NCBI GenBank assembly: GCA_030704615.1
Contig: CM060733.1
Location: 27,774,001 to 27,838,000, forward strand
Direction: 5' to 3'
Source: Takakia lepidozioides
Lineage: Eukaryota > Streptophyta > Takakiopsida > Takakiales > Takakiaceae
DNA: 64,000 bases
Each line of letters opens with the position of its first letter. Position 1 is the first letter of the stretch. Of this stretch, positions 35,253 to 47,638 are shown in pieces. The position numbers and the translations under genes are program-made. Under the pieces are notes generated by a model that was given only the letters and a program-made list of their open reading frames with translations, was not told where the DNA came from and searched no databases.

Positions 35253-35585
35253 TACCGTACTTACCTAGTTTATTAGGCACTTCCGCACCTAATAATTAAA
35301 TAAAAATAGAATATTATTAGGCAGATTCGTTTTTATTATTTAGGCAGCTTACCAAACATTAGGCATGTATTACAGTCGACCCTGGATAATAATGAACAAT
35401 TGTTTTTTACCTCTCTCAAAAACTATTGTTGAGGTAATTCTCACAATTTTCACAATTTTCAAGCAATTAGGCACTTATCAGGAAAATTTTCCAAGTTTTA
35501 GGCGCATTTTCCAAAAATGTTCTAAACTTAATTGGGCACTTGATTTTGAATTAATTATTGCCTAATAAGCTAGGTAAGTACGGTA
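35253..35585. mobile_element. small TIR transposon with internal TTAGGC repeats (copy B, complete)
   Basis: 333 bp, from TACCGTACTTACCTAG to CTAGGTAAGTACGGTA, with TTATTAGGC continuing the inverted repeat on both sides. Internal motifs TTAGGCAC and TTAGGCAT repeat. No ORF. TA at each outer end may be the target duplication. Confidence 0.8.
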
Positions 35586-35856
35586 GTTTGTTTGTTTTGT
35601 TTGTCTTGTAGCATTGAGATCTCCCAACCGTCCGTAGCCCCGGTGCTTGGTACAGTTGGAAAGCCCTTGATGAGGAGGGGTGATGAGGCTTGGTCTCATG
35701 ATTTTTGGACTTGCGGTGTGGGAGATGTGAGTACTGTGTGGGCTTTCGTGGGACAATGATTGGAGCCTCGACAAAGATATATCAATAATGATTGGATATA
35801 TTATTACTCAATAAATTCATGGAAAAAAAGAAATTGGGCCTTGACATGGGAGACGT

Positions 35857-35865
35857 ACTTGGATA
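35857..35865. other. empty (pre-insertion) site of the large MULE
   Basis: GGGAGACGTACTTGGATACATAAG holds ACTTGGATA once. Left flank GGGAGACGT equals the left flank at 11,053-11,061; right flank CATAAGAGATTGCACG equals the right flank after 27,259 apart from one base. Confidence 0.95.
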
Positions 35866-36597
35866 CATAAGAGATTGCACGTGGGCTTAGATGACAGTAG
35901 ACATTTGGGCCTCTACATGGGAGATGCACTTGGAGGAGATTGTATCTGGGCTTAGATGGGCCTAGACATAGGAAATTGCACTTGGTCTTAGATTTCAATT
36001 CTTCATACATGGGCCAATGACATCTGCTACACTAGAGGTCACACTTGGGCCTCCACATAGGAGACGCAGGGATGCATAGGAAATCGCACTCGGTCTTAAA
36101 TTTCAATTCTTCACACATGGGCCAAAGGCACAAGCTACCCTAGAGGTCGTGCTTGGGCCTCCACATTGGACTTGGACTTAGATGACATTGGACACTTGGG
36201 CCTACGGCACAAGCTACCCAATATGATAAAACTGGATGTAGTGGACCTCACTCAGGGAATTGAGAACACTACACCGGTTTCCTTCTGGCATGTCTTGCCA
36301 ACCTTCTCCCGAGAGTGACATGGAGCTGAAGGGCCAGTCGGGGTGACACCTGGATACATGGGAGGGAGTGTAAACTCCACTTGGGTTTACCTAAACTGGG
36401 TTACACGGTGGGGAGTGTAACTCCACTCAGGGTTACATGGAAGGAAGTGTAACTCCCCACCGTGTAACTCACACTTGGCCTGAAAATCCCTATTGGTCAC
36501 TCCAATCCTCTCCTTTTTTGGACCTTTAAAACTTCCCCCAACCGATGTTGAGTACTCTCATTGATATACTTGGTCTATTATTCACATTTCTATTCAT

Positions 36598-36810
36598 TTG
36601 AAGATGATGCAGGTTCCAAGTTTACTATTTTTTGCAGAGCCCACCAAAGTAAGGTGGAGGCATGGTTACAATGTAGCCCTGAGCCATGACCAGGAATACC
36701 TTCGACACTGGGTAGATGCCACGCTGGCAGCCCAACGGTCCTTTTATGAACGCGCAGGTTGCCTTGCAACGGCCATGTCGCCCCGTTCCCCGCTCTGCTC
36801 TTCGCACTAG
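36598..36810 (+). CDS. short conserved ORF in the duplicated block (copy B), hypothetical
   Basis: Counterpart of 28,001-28,213, with CLATAMSPRSPLCSSH at the end against SPPFPLCSSH in copy A. Possibly an exon of a longer transcript. Function unknown. Confidence 0.3.
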   Translation: MKMMQVPSLLFFAEPTKVRWRHGYNVALSHDQEYLRHWVDATLAAQRSFYERAGCLATAMSPRSPLCSSH

Positions 36811-37297
36811 GTGTTGATGATTTTGCGGGAGCATTAAAGTGCGGTGTAGGTGTGGTGCACCACGGGACTTTCTTGTATTTTGTTTGGAAGCGGATTTGGT
36901 TTCTTTAGATTGTCATTCCCCTTTCTCTTCTTCCCTATCTCTCGTTTTCCGCTGTGGCAATCAGACGTCAGTGCTACATCTACTCCTTGGGATCGTCGAT
37001 GATGTGCAGAGACTGCGATTTTAATCACAGCAGTTTCTAGTGTTGTGTCTGAATGGTGTCGCGATGCCATAGAATGTACATAGAATGTATTCTAATGTGC
37101 CATAGAATGCCATACAATTGCACCTTCTCCCTTCCCGTCTCTCTTCAAAAAACCTAAATCTGATATGAGAAGATCTTTTCTGATGAAGCTTCATCATACA
37201 GCAGCATAATGCAGTCCAGTCGCAACAGAATTGAGGAAAGTTTTGGATTAGAACCTCCGTTTCTGCTCACTTAACGTGAATCTGACAGACAGAAAGC

Positions 37298-39499
37298 ATG
37301 TTTGGCACTTCCAATCTTGGTTTCATTCGTGGAGGTTCTTTGGGACAGAGAGCAGCTGTCATGGAGCCACCAACTGACGGTTTGTCAAGCAGGGGAAAGA
37401 ATGTACAAGCGCAGCTAAGGGACCAAAAACCGTCACTCCACAACTTGGCATGCAGAAGAGAAAGGTACAACGCACAAGAAATAATTCCCTTCAGATATTC
37501 TTCTGCTGGCTACAGCTTTGAAAGATTCCCACTAGAAAAAAAGAAGCAGTGGGCTCACAACAAGGATGATGGAGGAGCGAGGAGATTGGGGACGGATTAT
37601 TCATACCTCCATTGGCAAGCAGAGGATTGCCAAAACGTAAATCCCCCTTCGATACACTTCGAAGTCTATGGTGAAAGAAATGGAGCTATAAGCAAGCCAC
37701 GCCCGACGGAGAGAGCATCCTCCCGCGGTACTCAAAGAGGCGGCAAGAGCAGAGTTTGGGCGGCATGGAAAGAGCTGCAATCCTGGGGCCATCTGAAGCT
37801 GGGGAGTACCGCAGCTGTTGGCACTCCAGTTCATGATGAGGAAGATAGAGACTTCGTAAAGGAAATTACACCGGTGTCTCTGACGATCCGATTTGACAAC
37901 ATCAGAAAGGTAGAACCACTAGCATGTGAGATTGTAACTGCCTCTATTTTTGCTGGACCTTCATGCCAAGTCATGCGTATGTTTGCCTTGTCGATTTTAT
38001 CTCTCTCTCTTTCTTTGTCTACGGGAAAAATTCCATTCGCGGTTATTTCCCTGCTGCCTACACAAAGTACACTTCGTCTCTGCGTTTGACCATCTGTCCT
38101 GTGTCATGGACGAAGTTAGGGGCTAAAAGGTCGACCTGGATACACTTCCCTCCCTGGAAGTCAATAAACTATATAATGTGTCATTGGTATGCAGGTGAAT
38201 GAGAACCAAGAGAGTCTGCGCAAAGGTTCAAGATCACAAGAAGAGCAGACCGTCAAGAAGTGGGACGCTGATGCTCTTCTAGCGTCTTCCAACAGAGGGT
38301 TTTCAGAAGTCAGTAATGATAAAAATATGTGTAAAAGGCAGACTGCAATATCTGCCATCGCACAGGCACTCACCCCCTCTCTTCATTCCAACAGAGAGGG
38401 CCAAGGAGAGCTTGCTCTCCGCATGGCAGAATTCCTTTCGGCATTGAAGTCATCTGTCAAGACGAATGAAGTTGATTGCTGTGAGCGAAAAGTTGCGGCA
38501 AGCCTGGCGTCAATGACCAGGGGTACTGAGCTGGCAGAGATCGATTCCAAGCTCATTAACATATGGCTGGATGCAGTGGAGGAACAGCTCCGTGCAGTGC
38601 CCACGGAAGCTGATGTGCGTCATTTAGAGGTACCCGTTCTCTTCATCTACCGGAGAACAAATTGGGTGTGCTACGTGATGAAGTTGTGGAGTTCTTTGTC
38701 TGCACTCGCGAAGTAGATTCGTCGTTCATGTAGAACTTTTTTCTTGCGTTGGTTCAATGTTGGCCCTTCGTGGTTCGAAGTTGATGCAGACTACTACTGA
38801 TCCGATGGGATAATATCTAGGTCCGTGGGATTTCTCAATGGAGATTAGTCGGTTGGAGAAGGTCAGAAAACAAGACAGATTCCTAGGCACAAAATGCCAA
38901 TTGTCATAAACGTTACAAAGCAGTAATGTGAAGGAAACTTGTACTGCTAATGAAGTGACTGTCGGTTTTGGTTTCCTGAGAGGATTCAAGGGCCTTAGAG
39001 AATTCAGGAGTTCGGTTGTGGCAATAACACAGGACGCCTTTGCGATTGTCCATCTTTGCAGGCTTTGCTCGATGACCTGGAGTGGAATCCTGGAAAGGGG
39101 AGAACCCCATGCACGTCCACCTCATGTCATCAAAAATCTCAACGCTGCTGTTGTCGAGGGCCTCAGGAAATTAACCTTCCCAGTTATACCATAGGTTCAA
39201 AGGAGAGTGAGCTTGATCAGATAGCTCATACCACTACTAATCTGGAAATCAATCTTGCTAACATGCCCACTGTGACAGACATTCAGAAGATGCGGTGTAG
39301 AGGTGATAAATCAGCACGGGAGATGACGTGCCATTGTAAGGATACCAGAGAAGCTGTCGACGAGCTTCACCTTGCAATTGGGAGCGGAGAAGTGGCTTGG
39401 TTCAAGAGTCTGGACATCAGCACCGCTCGCCTTGAGGCCATAGCCCATGTTGTACTCCCTTTGGAAGCCATATACATCAGTCCGCCTGCCACAACTTAA
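37298..39499 (+). CDS. unrecognised multi-exon gene
   Basis: The first exon opens MFGTSNLGFIRGGSLGQRAA and stays open for 263 codons; a donor such as GAG ATT|GTAACT near 37,934 would link in phase 0 to an exon starting 38,195 (acceptor TATGCAG) with VNENQESLRKGSRSQEEQ. That exon ends at GTGCGTCATTTAGAG|GTACCC (38,631) in phase 0 and joins the exon at 39,062 (acceptor TTTGCAG) beginning ALLDDLEWNPGKGR. The middle exon looks helical (RMAEFLSALKSSV, AEIDSKLINIWLDAVEEQL). The last exon may end at 39,499 or splice on to 40,449 (acceptor GGCCAGCAG), where a polar tail GQVRRISVESGGQRNLFSL runs to a stop near 40,627. I do not recognise a domain. It lies tail to tail with DCP1. Confidence 0.5.
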
Positions 39500-39849
39500 C
39501 AGATGTCAACTCTCACGGACTCGAAGACTAAGAGCGAACACCAAGCCTTGTGATGACTGCTGGCTACCACAGAACTGGCTACTAGAATCTTGTGAGTAAT
39601 CCAGTCACAAGTGAAATGAATACGAGGTCCAGTGAAGAAAAGAGGCAAAGCTTGTATTATTAGTCTGGAGTCTGGACCTCCTTGACTCATTACCATGTGG
39701 GAATTACGATTGCAAGAGACATGGTAATCTTCTCAATATGAATGAAAACAGCCCAACTTGGCTTGCTTGCAAGAAGTATTTGTTCTCCCAGCTAGTCTGA
39801 CAAAATCTTCTCCTGGGCAATGGCATTATTTCTGGAAGGTCCAAATCAG

Positions 39850-40315
39850 GGGACATGTGAACTGGCCTCATTCCAAGATTTAGTTCCTAAACCTGGTGCT
39901 ATACCAAACACTCTATTACACACTTTGACGTTTGGATGATGAGAAGAAAACATGTGGAAGAGAAGAAACAAACACTGCGGGGACATGTGAACTGGCCTCA
40001 TTCCAAGATTTAGTTCCTAAACCTGGTGCTATATCAAACACTCTATTACACACTTTGACGTTTGGATGATGAGAAGAAAACATGTGGAAGAGAAGAAACA
40101 AACACTGCCATATGAGCAACTGCACAGTTGTGGAATGGAGAGGCACAAGTGACATGTGAACTGGCCTCATTCCAAGATTTAGTTCCTAAACCTGGTGCTA
40201 TATCAAACACTCTATTACACACTTTGACGTCTGGATGATGAGAAGAAAACATGTGGAAGAGAAGAAACAAACACTGCCATATGAGCAACTGCACAGTTGT
40301 GGAATAGAGAGGCAC
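39850..40315. repeat. three tandem copies of a 130-169 bp unit
   Basis: GACATGTGAACTGGCCTCAT occurs at 39,852, 39,982 and 40,151. The second and third units carry an extra GAGCAACTGCACAGTTGTGG segment of about 40 bp; the first lacks it. Copies differ by only a few bases. The repeat lies in the 3' part or an intron of the plus-strand gene. Confidence 0.85.
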
Positions 40316-40909
40316 GAGTCCAACATACCGCAAACTAAACTTGCACGAGGAATCGCATTATTCGAAAGACTGAACCTGATTACTAATCCATGTTACCTGT
40401 GTCCAGATGGATGCATGGACTGTTTGGGGGATACACGGCCAGCAGAGGTAATCCTTCAAGCACCCCCATGCAAACTAAGGTGCCTGGGTCACTTCAGCTG
40501 CAGTCGAAGACTAGTGGACAGGTTAGAAGAATATCCGTGGAGAGTGGCGGACAGCGAAATCTCTTCTCACTAACTCATCATCCTCAAATTTTAGTCGAAT
40601 TCACAAAATACCTACTTTTCACATTGTAATATTAACAAAACTGGTCTTCACTGTTGTACAAATGGTCTTATGCTTTCATGCCAACTGATGTGTGCGTGGA
40701 AGAGGGCCAACAAAAGCATGAGACAGTTCTAGGGGCCATCAATCTGGCTCCAAAACTAATGAGTGCTCCTTCAATCCCCTGTTGTGGACTACGCTTGCAT
40801 ATAGGACTATGATAGCACTCCTGCACATCTGTGAACATCACACAGCATTCTGCAAACCTAGTCAGTAACATCTATGATGCTCCACGTTGCCTCCTTGTTT
40901 TGAAGGAGG

Positions 40910-43900
40910 TCATGTAGAATGAGCGTTCACCATCTCCCGGTACACCATGTCTATGAAGTGGTCATTCTGCAGACACCATCCCCAAATCCCTGGTTACAGT
41001 CCAGTCTGAATGCTGCTGTGATCTGCTGTGATCTAGTCCTTTTCCCTCCTCTTCTGTCACAAGCTCTGATCTCTGTCTCGACTACTTGCTGCACCTCTCC
41101 CTCTTTCTCACTCTTTGCAGGGTGTAAAAAGTGCCCTCGTGTCTTCCTCTCTCATTTTCTTCCCAGCTCACCTTTTCAAAACAATGAAATCTTGTCCGAC
41201 AGTTACACTACAACTGATGGACTCCTCAAAGCAGCCACAGCCCAGGATCTCACTACAACTCTACCCACGAAGGCATCAATCTGTAACTGAAAAAAACAGG
41301 GCAACAGCAATGTCCTGTGGGCATCAGGGCCTTACTCCAATGTTAACGGTGATTACAACAAGGAAGCGTAACCTGGAACAGATAGAAGCAGCAGAAAGGA
41401 AGAGTAACCTGGAACAGCCGGAAGAGTGCATCACGGACACCGTCCCTTGTGATGGGCCCAGTATGTGACGAGGATGACGAGGGTGCAAGCGAAGGAGGGG
41501 GAGCTGGAGGAGGAAACGGTTGAAGCAAAGGAGCACCATGAGAGGGTTGCAACGTCGGCGTTGAAGGGGTCAATGAGGTAGCGGTGGAGGCTGAAGAAAG
41601 AGGAGGGGGAACAAAAAAGGAGTGCTTTACATGAGTTGTGCGAATTGTGGTGCCAATATCAGGAGGGTCGAGCGAGAGAGGTGCCAAGGAAGTGAGTGGA
41701 AGGGGTATAGACGTGGGAGAGATGATAGAGGGGAGTGGGAGAGGGGTAAGAGTTGGAGAGGATGCAGGACGAGAGGACAATGAGTGCGTGACACCTAATG
41801 GCCGTGAGGCTGTTGATGGTGGTAATTCGATGGTGTTCACATGAACTGCATTCTGCTTCCACACAAAAACAGTATACAAATCATTTCTTAACTGTAGCAA
41901 CCATCATCAAACTAACTTGTGCTTGTAGAGAAAATCTCCAGAGAGACGAGAAGGGGGAAGGGGGGACTGTACCTCCAAGACTCTGCTTAACCTCACCTTG
42001 AAGCCATCACCCAGAACTCCAGTTTGTAACACTCATCACTGCAGGAAGATAAAAGCAAAAGCAGAGATGGAGACTTCGTCAAAAAGTGACCTACAGTGAA
42101 AAAGCGTTCGAGGGGCTCATCAGAGACCTCCGGCAAAGGCGAGGAAACTGCTACAGCTGGCTCCAGTGGACCCTCCACAATAGCTGCAGTTGGTACTGCC
42201 TCCAGCTCCTGGAACTCCGAGCTGCATCCATGAATGCACGACTCATCATGTGAGACTCCATTCTCGCATCTGAAGAAGAAACACGGTTATGTCTTAGATG
42301 CCCTTGTACAGAATATGTGCAGAGAAAGGGTCCCTCGATGGTCATAACCATATGGGAATTAGTCTCAAGACAATAGTTAAAATTTAATATTTGAAAATGT
42401 TGCCAAAGCTTGTAGTGAAGGCTTTTCTTGTTCAATTTCAATCCTATCCTACCAACTAAGAGAGGGTTACACACTGATCCATTGTTTTCAGATACAGAAC
42501 TAGAATGAGTGTCAAAGGGATTTCTTGTGGCTGTCAGTACCTCTCCAACAATGATGGTCATCTACCTTAGTCTTTTCTCACTTGTTCTCGCTTCGCGCAA
42601 ATTGTCAGGCGACACATACAGACCCTTTCAATCACACAAGCGGGAGCCAGCCTTACATCTGCCTCCTCTGCTCTCCCTCCAAATAGGGATCTATGACTGA
42701 TAAGAGACTATGAAGCTTTTTGAACAGAGATGGATCTAGGGCATTCCTGTAGCCTGCATTCCTGTAAGCAAGTCTAGGGCCCACCCCCGAAAGGGGGAAG
42801 TAGCCGTGACGCGAAGTGGCTCTTAGTTACGCCGGCTCCGGCCGGAGTCTTCTATCTTCTCTCTCTCTTTAAGCAAGTCACCCAACTATTAAAACTGATG
42901 GCAAGCTAGATATACAGGAGCAATGTATCTGAGAGAGGTCAACCAGAACCAGGGAACAATGTCTACTCTTGTGAATTCTGGTCACAAAAGAAATAAAGCG
43001 GGACACAAACCTTAGACAGCACTTGCTAATGCATTGGTTTCATGAACAAACCCACAATGACCATTGGTCCTACTGATATGCATGGTTTCTGAGGATTCAA
43101 AATCCATGTACACACAGCTGTTCTTTTTAGCAGGAATAAAATCAGGAGAACAGGACAAAGATGCACAAGGGGAGAGACAGGAAGGTGGTTGACGTCCCAA
43201 ACCTTGGGGAGAACAACTTAGGCTTTGGAAGAATCTTGCAAAAGGCAGTCAATATCCTGCAACACAGCAAAGTGAGCAGGTGTTAATCAGTATTCCACAA
43301 CCTGTCCTTACAAGTATCGTAGAAACCTTGATCTCAATTGTCTGGGTCAATCTATGTAGGCCAGTTTCATGGTATAGGATTATGCCACACCCCGGGAAGA
43401 AATTGTAGAACTGCACCCAAAAAGCACCTTGCTTATTCTTACTGGAAAATAACCTGCCGGACAGACGTACAGGTCACAAGACTAGCACATTCTCCAGCTT
43501 CCATAGAGCATCGTCATAAACTTGAAAATCTTCATGATCAATGAGACCTCCTTGTCTAGCCCAGTCAGGTCATCAAACCAAGAGAGAATGTACTCATGAG
43601 ACGTTGTTTGCCGTAGCCTTGTGGCCATAGACCCTGCCCCCAGTTTGGGTGGAACAAGGGGGAACAGACACTACCTTTGTAAGGGGCTCACTCCAGAAGT
43701 GGGATTTACCTTGATATGAACTGGCTTTCTAGATTTTCTCTAGAAGGCCCTTCACACAAGCATCAGTCTGCTGTGTGTGAGCTGCCCAGCAATTAGACCC
43801 CAACAGGGCCTTTCGAGATTTTGAAAGTTGATGAACAGAGGTGCAGGGACTAAGTTCTTGATGGTCCTGACAAGGGTCACTCTCTGATGAGAATACCGCA

Positions 43901-46227
43901 GACATTGTATCAGAAAATGGATCTTGCCTTTGGTAGCCCGCACATTGGGAATCGACAATCACCCTTTCCTCTCTGCATCTGTTTATTGTTCAAAGGTTCC
44001 CACCCTGAGTTTGAAATTCAGTCTAGTGCTGAAGGTAGATTGGCCTGTCAGACCATCCTTAAGAGCCTGACCCATGTCAAACTAGAAACGAGAGAGAGAG
44101 AGAGAATACACCTGGAGAAGAGTTTTGCCACATCTTCACATTCACGGGGGTTGTAGAACCAGATGCCATTCACTTCCTGTGCCGCATTGCGATAGAGCAA
44201 ATAGGGCACCTGCACCTCATACTCAAAATCGTCTAGCAGATCCTCCACCAGGTTGTCTGCTCCCAGACCAACCATAAAACCCCTCTTAACAGCTGAATTC
44301 CTTCGAACCTCATTCATTATGGAGTCAGAATTAATTATATAGTCCTGTTCACATAGGAACCAATATGCCTTCAAGTGCCCTGTCTTCTTGCTGGCACTGT
44401 CCCCTTGTTTTACCTACATTTACCAATGAATACTTCCAGCAGATAGCCACATGGTCAGGGCACTGTGGCACCACTTAGGTGGCCTCTGGGTTAAGGTCAA
44501 TGTTGGAGGTCACTCACTGGAGCCAGTTTTTTGCTACAAAAAGGGAGTGTCACCTACTAGCTACGTAGGTGGATGTTTGAGGAGGCCTGTAAAAAGACTC
44601 TGCCTAACAATAGAACGATCTGTGAGAATCTAATCACTTGAGGGTGTTTCAGGCACATGTCCAAGCCCTGTGTGCATAAGGGATTCCATACTCCCAGAAG
44701 GGTGGTCTAACTAACTTGACTCTCTTCTATGATTGGCAATTTACAGTAGTAAACTGACTTGATGGCTCTGAAACATAGAGCAAATCTACTCCTAATCAAC
44801 ACATTTTCCATTTCCTTCTGAGGCCACAAAAGTTTGTTTTCCAGACCAAGGAAAACAACACTTCTCACATTTCCAAACACACCTGTGCTCCGTCGATTCA
44901 TCACAACAAACTGGAAGCGAGGCTGTGTCCGCCTGCAAAGAAGTAGTCCATGGATTCAAACAACAACTACAGGAGATCTATGACTGTCCTACAGAAGGAA
45001 GAAGCCAATCATGAAAGTTATTGCCATGAAGTCAAGAAAGTTTGTAGAAATGGATCTCTCACCGTTTAACAACAAAAAGTGAGCCCTCCACATCCTTGCG
45101 ACTCTGCAATCACACTTTCAGTTTGATTCTGAAATTACAAAATCGCAAACATTATCTCCCTTTCAACTTTTGCAAAACCCCATAAAGCAACCCCTTCATT
45201 TTCTCTTTTTAAGTACTAACAAAGATCGAATGGAGGCAGACAAGCGTTCAGTTCACTCTGGTTGCTCTCATGTTCGTCAAGACACAAGCATGCATAGAAA
45301 AAATAAGCATGCAGTTGACATACTGCTTTCTCCATCAGACGAATGGCAGATGTGTGCCAATGTAGACATGTGTCCAAACTAGATAAGAGTTTTTCAGAGA
45401 TCATATCAGTGAACCAGGGGGGGTACAATAAAACATTGTGCAAAGTGTGAAGAGAGAATATGCAAAATGTTGTCACCAAGCCAACCTACACCAATACCTA
45501 TCTCTGTGGCCCACAATTGACCCGAATTACTAAAAGGATAGCCTCTCAACCCCTATCCTGATACAATGAATTACCTCCAATCTCTGCATTTCCTGCTTGC
45601 CTTTCAATTCTGTGAACATGCAAAGGCCAAGCCCTTATTTTTCGCTCATTAGTAAGTTCCCAGCTAAAACAACCATGAAAATCCAGCATCCCTCCAAAAC
45701 CCTATCAAAGGGTTCCCAAAAATAGTCCAAGTTGTCATCCGTGACAGCATGTTGCAGCACTCTTACAGCTAGGATGTAGCATTCAAACCTAGCCCTCCAG
45801 TTCAATCGATATGTTACTCCCTCGTTCCTCCTACCACCCTCCTTTTCCTCCCTGGTTTATATCAAACCCAACCGCAATTGGCAGCCTTTTAACCCATATT
45901 TCAAGACGGAAGCTAGCAAACATGTTGAAGACAGTGGTAGCAGTCGAACACGGAGGAATTACAAAACACCAAATGCACTTGAAAGGCTCATGTTGAAGGG
46001 CCCTTCAACCCACATGGAACCGTGCTAACCTAACCCTGAAAGACCTCACAAAGCTACGGCAAACCTACCCACTGGCTGGCATCGACATTGAACTGATAGA
46101 ATGTGACATGCGCAGCTGTAGTGAGAATGTCCTCCACATGCCGGTCCATCCTCTGCAGCACAGTCAAGTTGAGCTCCTTGGTACTACTCTGATCAAGCTG
46201 CGGCATGGGCTTCCCATTCTGCGCCAT
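40910..46227 (-). CDS. DCP1: mRNA-decapping enzyme subunit DCP1
   Basis: Exons placed with matching phases: 46,227-46,069 (MAQNGKPMPQLDQ..DRHVEDILTTAAHVTFYQF), 45,103-45,063 (SRKDVEGSLFVVKR), 44,932-44,883 (RTQPRFQFVVMNRRST), 44,256-44,112 (DNLVEDLLDDFEYEVQ, VPYLLYRNAAQEVNGIW, FYNPRECEDVAKLFSR). After less certain middle exons (candidates near 43.9, 43.2 and 42.5 kb) come 42,269-42,095 (SSEFQELEAVPTAAIVEGPL), 41,852-41,409 (Pro/Ser-rich, ending ITRDGVRDALFRLFQ) and 40,966-40,910 (NDHFIDMVYREMVNAHST, stop). The EVH1 domain comprises exons 1-4; the C-terminal ITRD..FIDMVY segment is the plant/animal DCP1 trimerisation domain. DCP1 activates DCP2 in mRNA 5' decapping in cytoplasmic P-bodies. Some very short exons (41 and 50 nt) explain why long reading frames are absent. 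Confidence 0.93.
42775..42870. mobile_element. 96-bp structured insertion with 9-bp target duplication in a DCP1 intron
   Basis: AAGCAAGTC flanks it at 42,766-42,774 and 42,871-42,879. The insert is much more GC-rich than the intron, contains hairpins (CCCCCGAAAGGGGG and CTCCGGCCGGAG) and ends in a pyrimidine tract CTTCTCTCTCTCTTT. Size, target duplication and T-rich end suggest a tiny SINE-like retroposon or a miniature DNA element. Confidence 0.7.
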
Positions 46228-46499
46228 CGTCTCTCCCTCACTCCCTCCACATGCACTCCCAACAAGATGCTACCTGTCTTCACTTCCTGCTTCTATACCC
46301 AACCCACCAGGGCGAATCACCAAATGTCTCCCTCGCAGCCAAGGGCCCGCCACCAGACTCCTTCTCACACTTCCACCTGTGGGCCCCGCTGTGAAGAGGT
46401 CAACACAGCGGCCTGGCACGGCTGCTGTCAGAAGGTCTTGGCCTCGCCTGCTCTGCTCTGCTGGAAGTTTTTCTTAATTCAGAAGGGGAAGTAGCTCTT

Positions 46500-46910
46500 A
46501 CTTCAATTGGAATCTTATGGCTCTCTACATCTTTTGTGCCCTTTTCTTTCTTTTTTCATTTTTCGAATAGCGGTGAGGCAACCTCGCCCTAGAGTAGTTG
46601 GGTTGAAACCAAAACTACATGAAAACAAAGAACATGTAAGTAGTCGAAGTTCCAATGGTGCAGCTTTGTGCATATAGAACCCAACCCCCGGAATGTTTGT
46701 TCGAAATAACTGTTAGTTATTTGGCTCAACTAGTCTTTAATCAATATAGCAAACAATAAGTTGCGTGCTAGGTTGCTATAAGTTGCGTCCTAACAATTCT
46801 AATGTAGCCCCAAGTGTACAATTTGCCACACACCAACAAACAAGATGAAGAAAAATATAGAGAATGACACAAGAGAGTGTGGCAAGGAGAGTACGGTAAA
46901 ATCCAACCAT
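46500..46910. other. DCP1 upstream region, no gene recognised
   Basis: AT-rich sequence upstream of the DCP1 start on the minus strand; 46,228-46,500 is probably its 5' leader and promoter. Nothing else is supported. Confidence 0.3.
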
Positions 46911-47638
46911 CACTCTTTAAAAATATTTAAGTACACCGACGCACCATACAAAGCGACTCATCATGTATCATCAACATTTTCCCTATTGATGTTCACAATT
47001 TTTATGTACCTAACATCTTGTTTGGAAGGAAATATGGGATAAGGCAAAATCAGCCAAGATATCGGTCTTTCTTTGGAAAGTGTCTATTTGGCCTAGTATG
47101 ATGGTGCATTTGCTCAACTTGGGTGCATGGGCCGGATGGAACAGAACAACAACAACGGCTAATATATCCCTAACGTCGTGGCATCTCTGGAAAATCAAAC
47201 GCGCCCAAGTGTTTGATAAAATACTCCCTTCAATCAATCCTAGAATGACGGCCCAGCACCCTACATAGGCACTACAATTATTTCCTTAAACATGACAAAT
47301 TTCTTCCACTATAATTAACAACAGTACCTCCCTAGGTGACCAAGAAAAAGGATGTCAATTGGTGCCATAAGAAAGATCATAATCAAAAAATCATGCGCAT
47401 TTAAATTTAAAGGAAAATCCCTCCATTTTAGTAAAATGAAATGGGAGACAAATTGAAACCTTCATAGCCATAAGAATTGTCAACAACCAAAAAGGCAAAG
47501 CCATCTCAAGAAACCCACCATATATATAACATCCGGACACTAACAAAACCTGAGTATGAAAGACCCAAAACTAACAAACAAATGAAAGTCGACCCAAAAC
47601 AAAAAAAAAACCATGGAGGGAAAGGACTCGGAAGGATG
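46911..47638. repeat. dispersed 730-bp duplication, copy 1
   Basis: Nearly identical to 54,704-55,446 in the same orientation, from ACTCTTTAAAAATATTTAAG to ATGGAGGGAAAGGACTCGGA. It includes FLWKVSIWPSMMVHLLNLGA-like coding relics that vaguely recall the zf-RVT segment of plant LINE proteins. Probably a retroelement fragment. Confidence 0.8.

Larger units (their letters stand above)
29335..37058. repeat. tandem segmental duplication, copy B
   Basis: Counterpart of copy A (6,114-11,070 joined to 27,251-28,709), same orientation. It contains the intact ankyrin gene, the MULE remnant, the complete TTAGGC element and the unoccupied MULE target. Private to copy B: the hAT insertion at 29,639-30,464 and a 0.9-kb stretch at 30,819-31,740. 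Confidence 0.9.

Noticed and set aside
37601-37834. Minus-strand frame opposite the 37.3-kb exon
   Set aside because: Shorter than and antisense to the better supported plus-strand exon.
41638-41844. Plus-strand frame (SGRGIDVGEMIEGSGRGVR)
   Set aside because: Antisense shadow of the Pro/Ser-rich DCP1 exon, which has phased splice sites and the ITRDGVRDAL motif.
44093-44105. GA microsatellite in DCP1 as a regulatory element
   Set aside because: Only a handful of GA repeats just past a splice donor; ordinary intron sequence.
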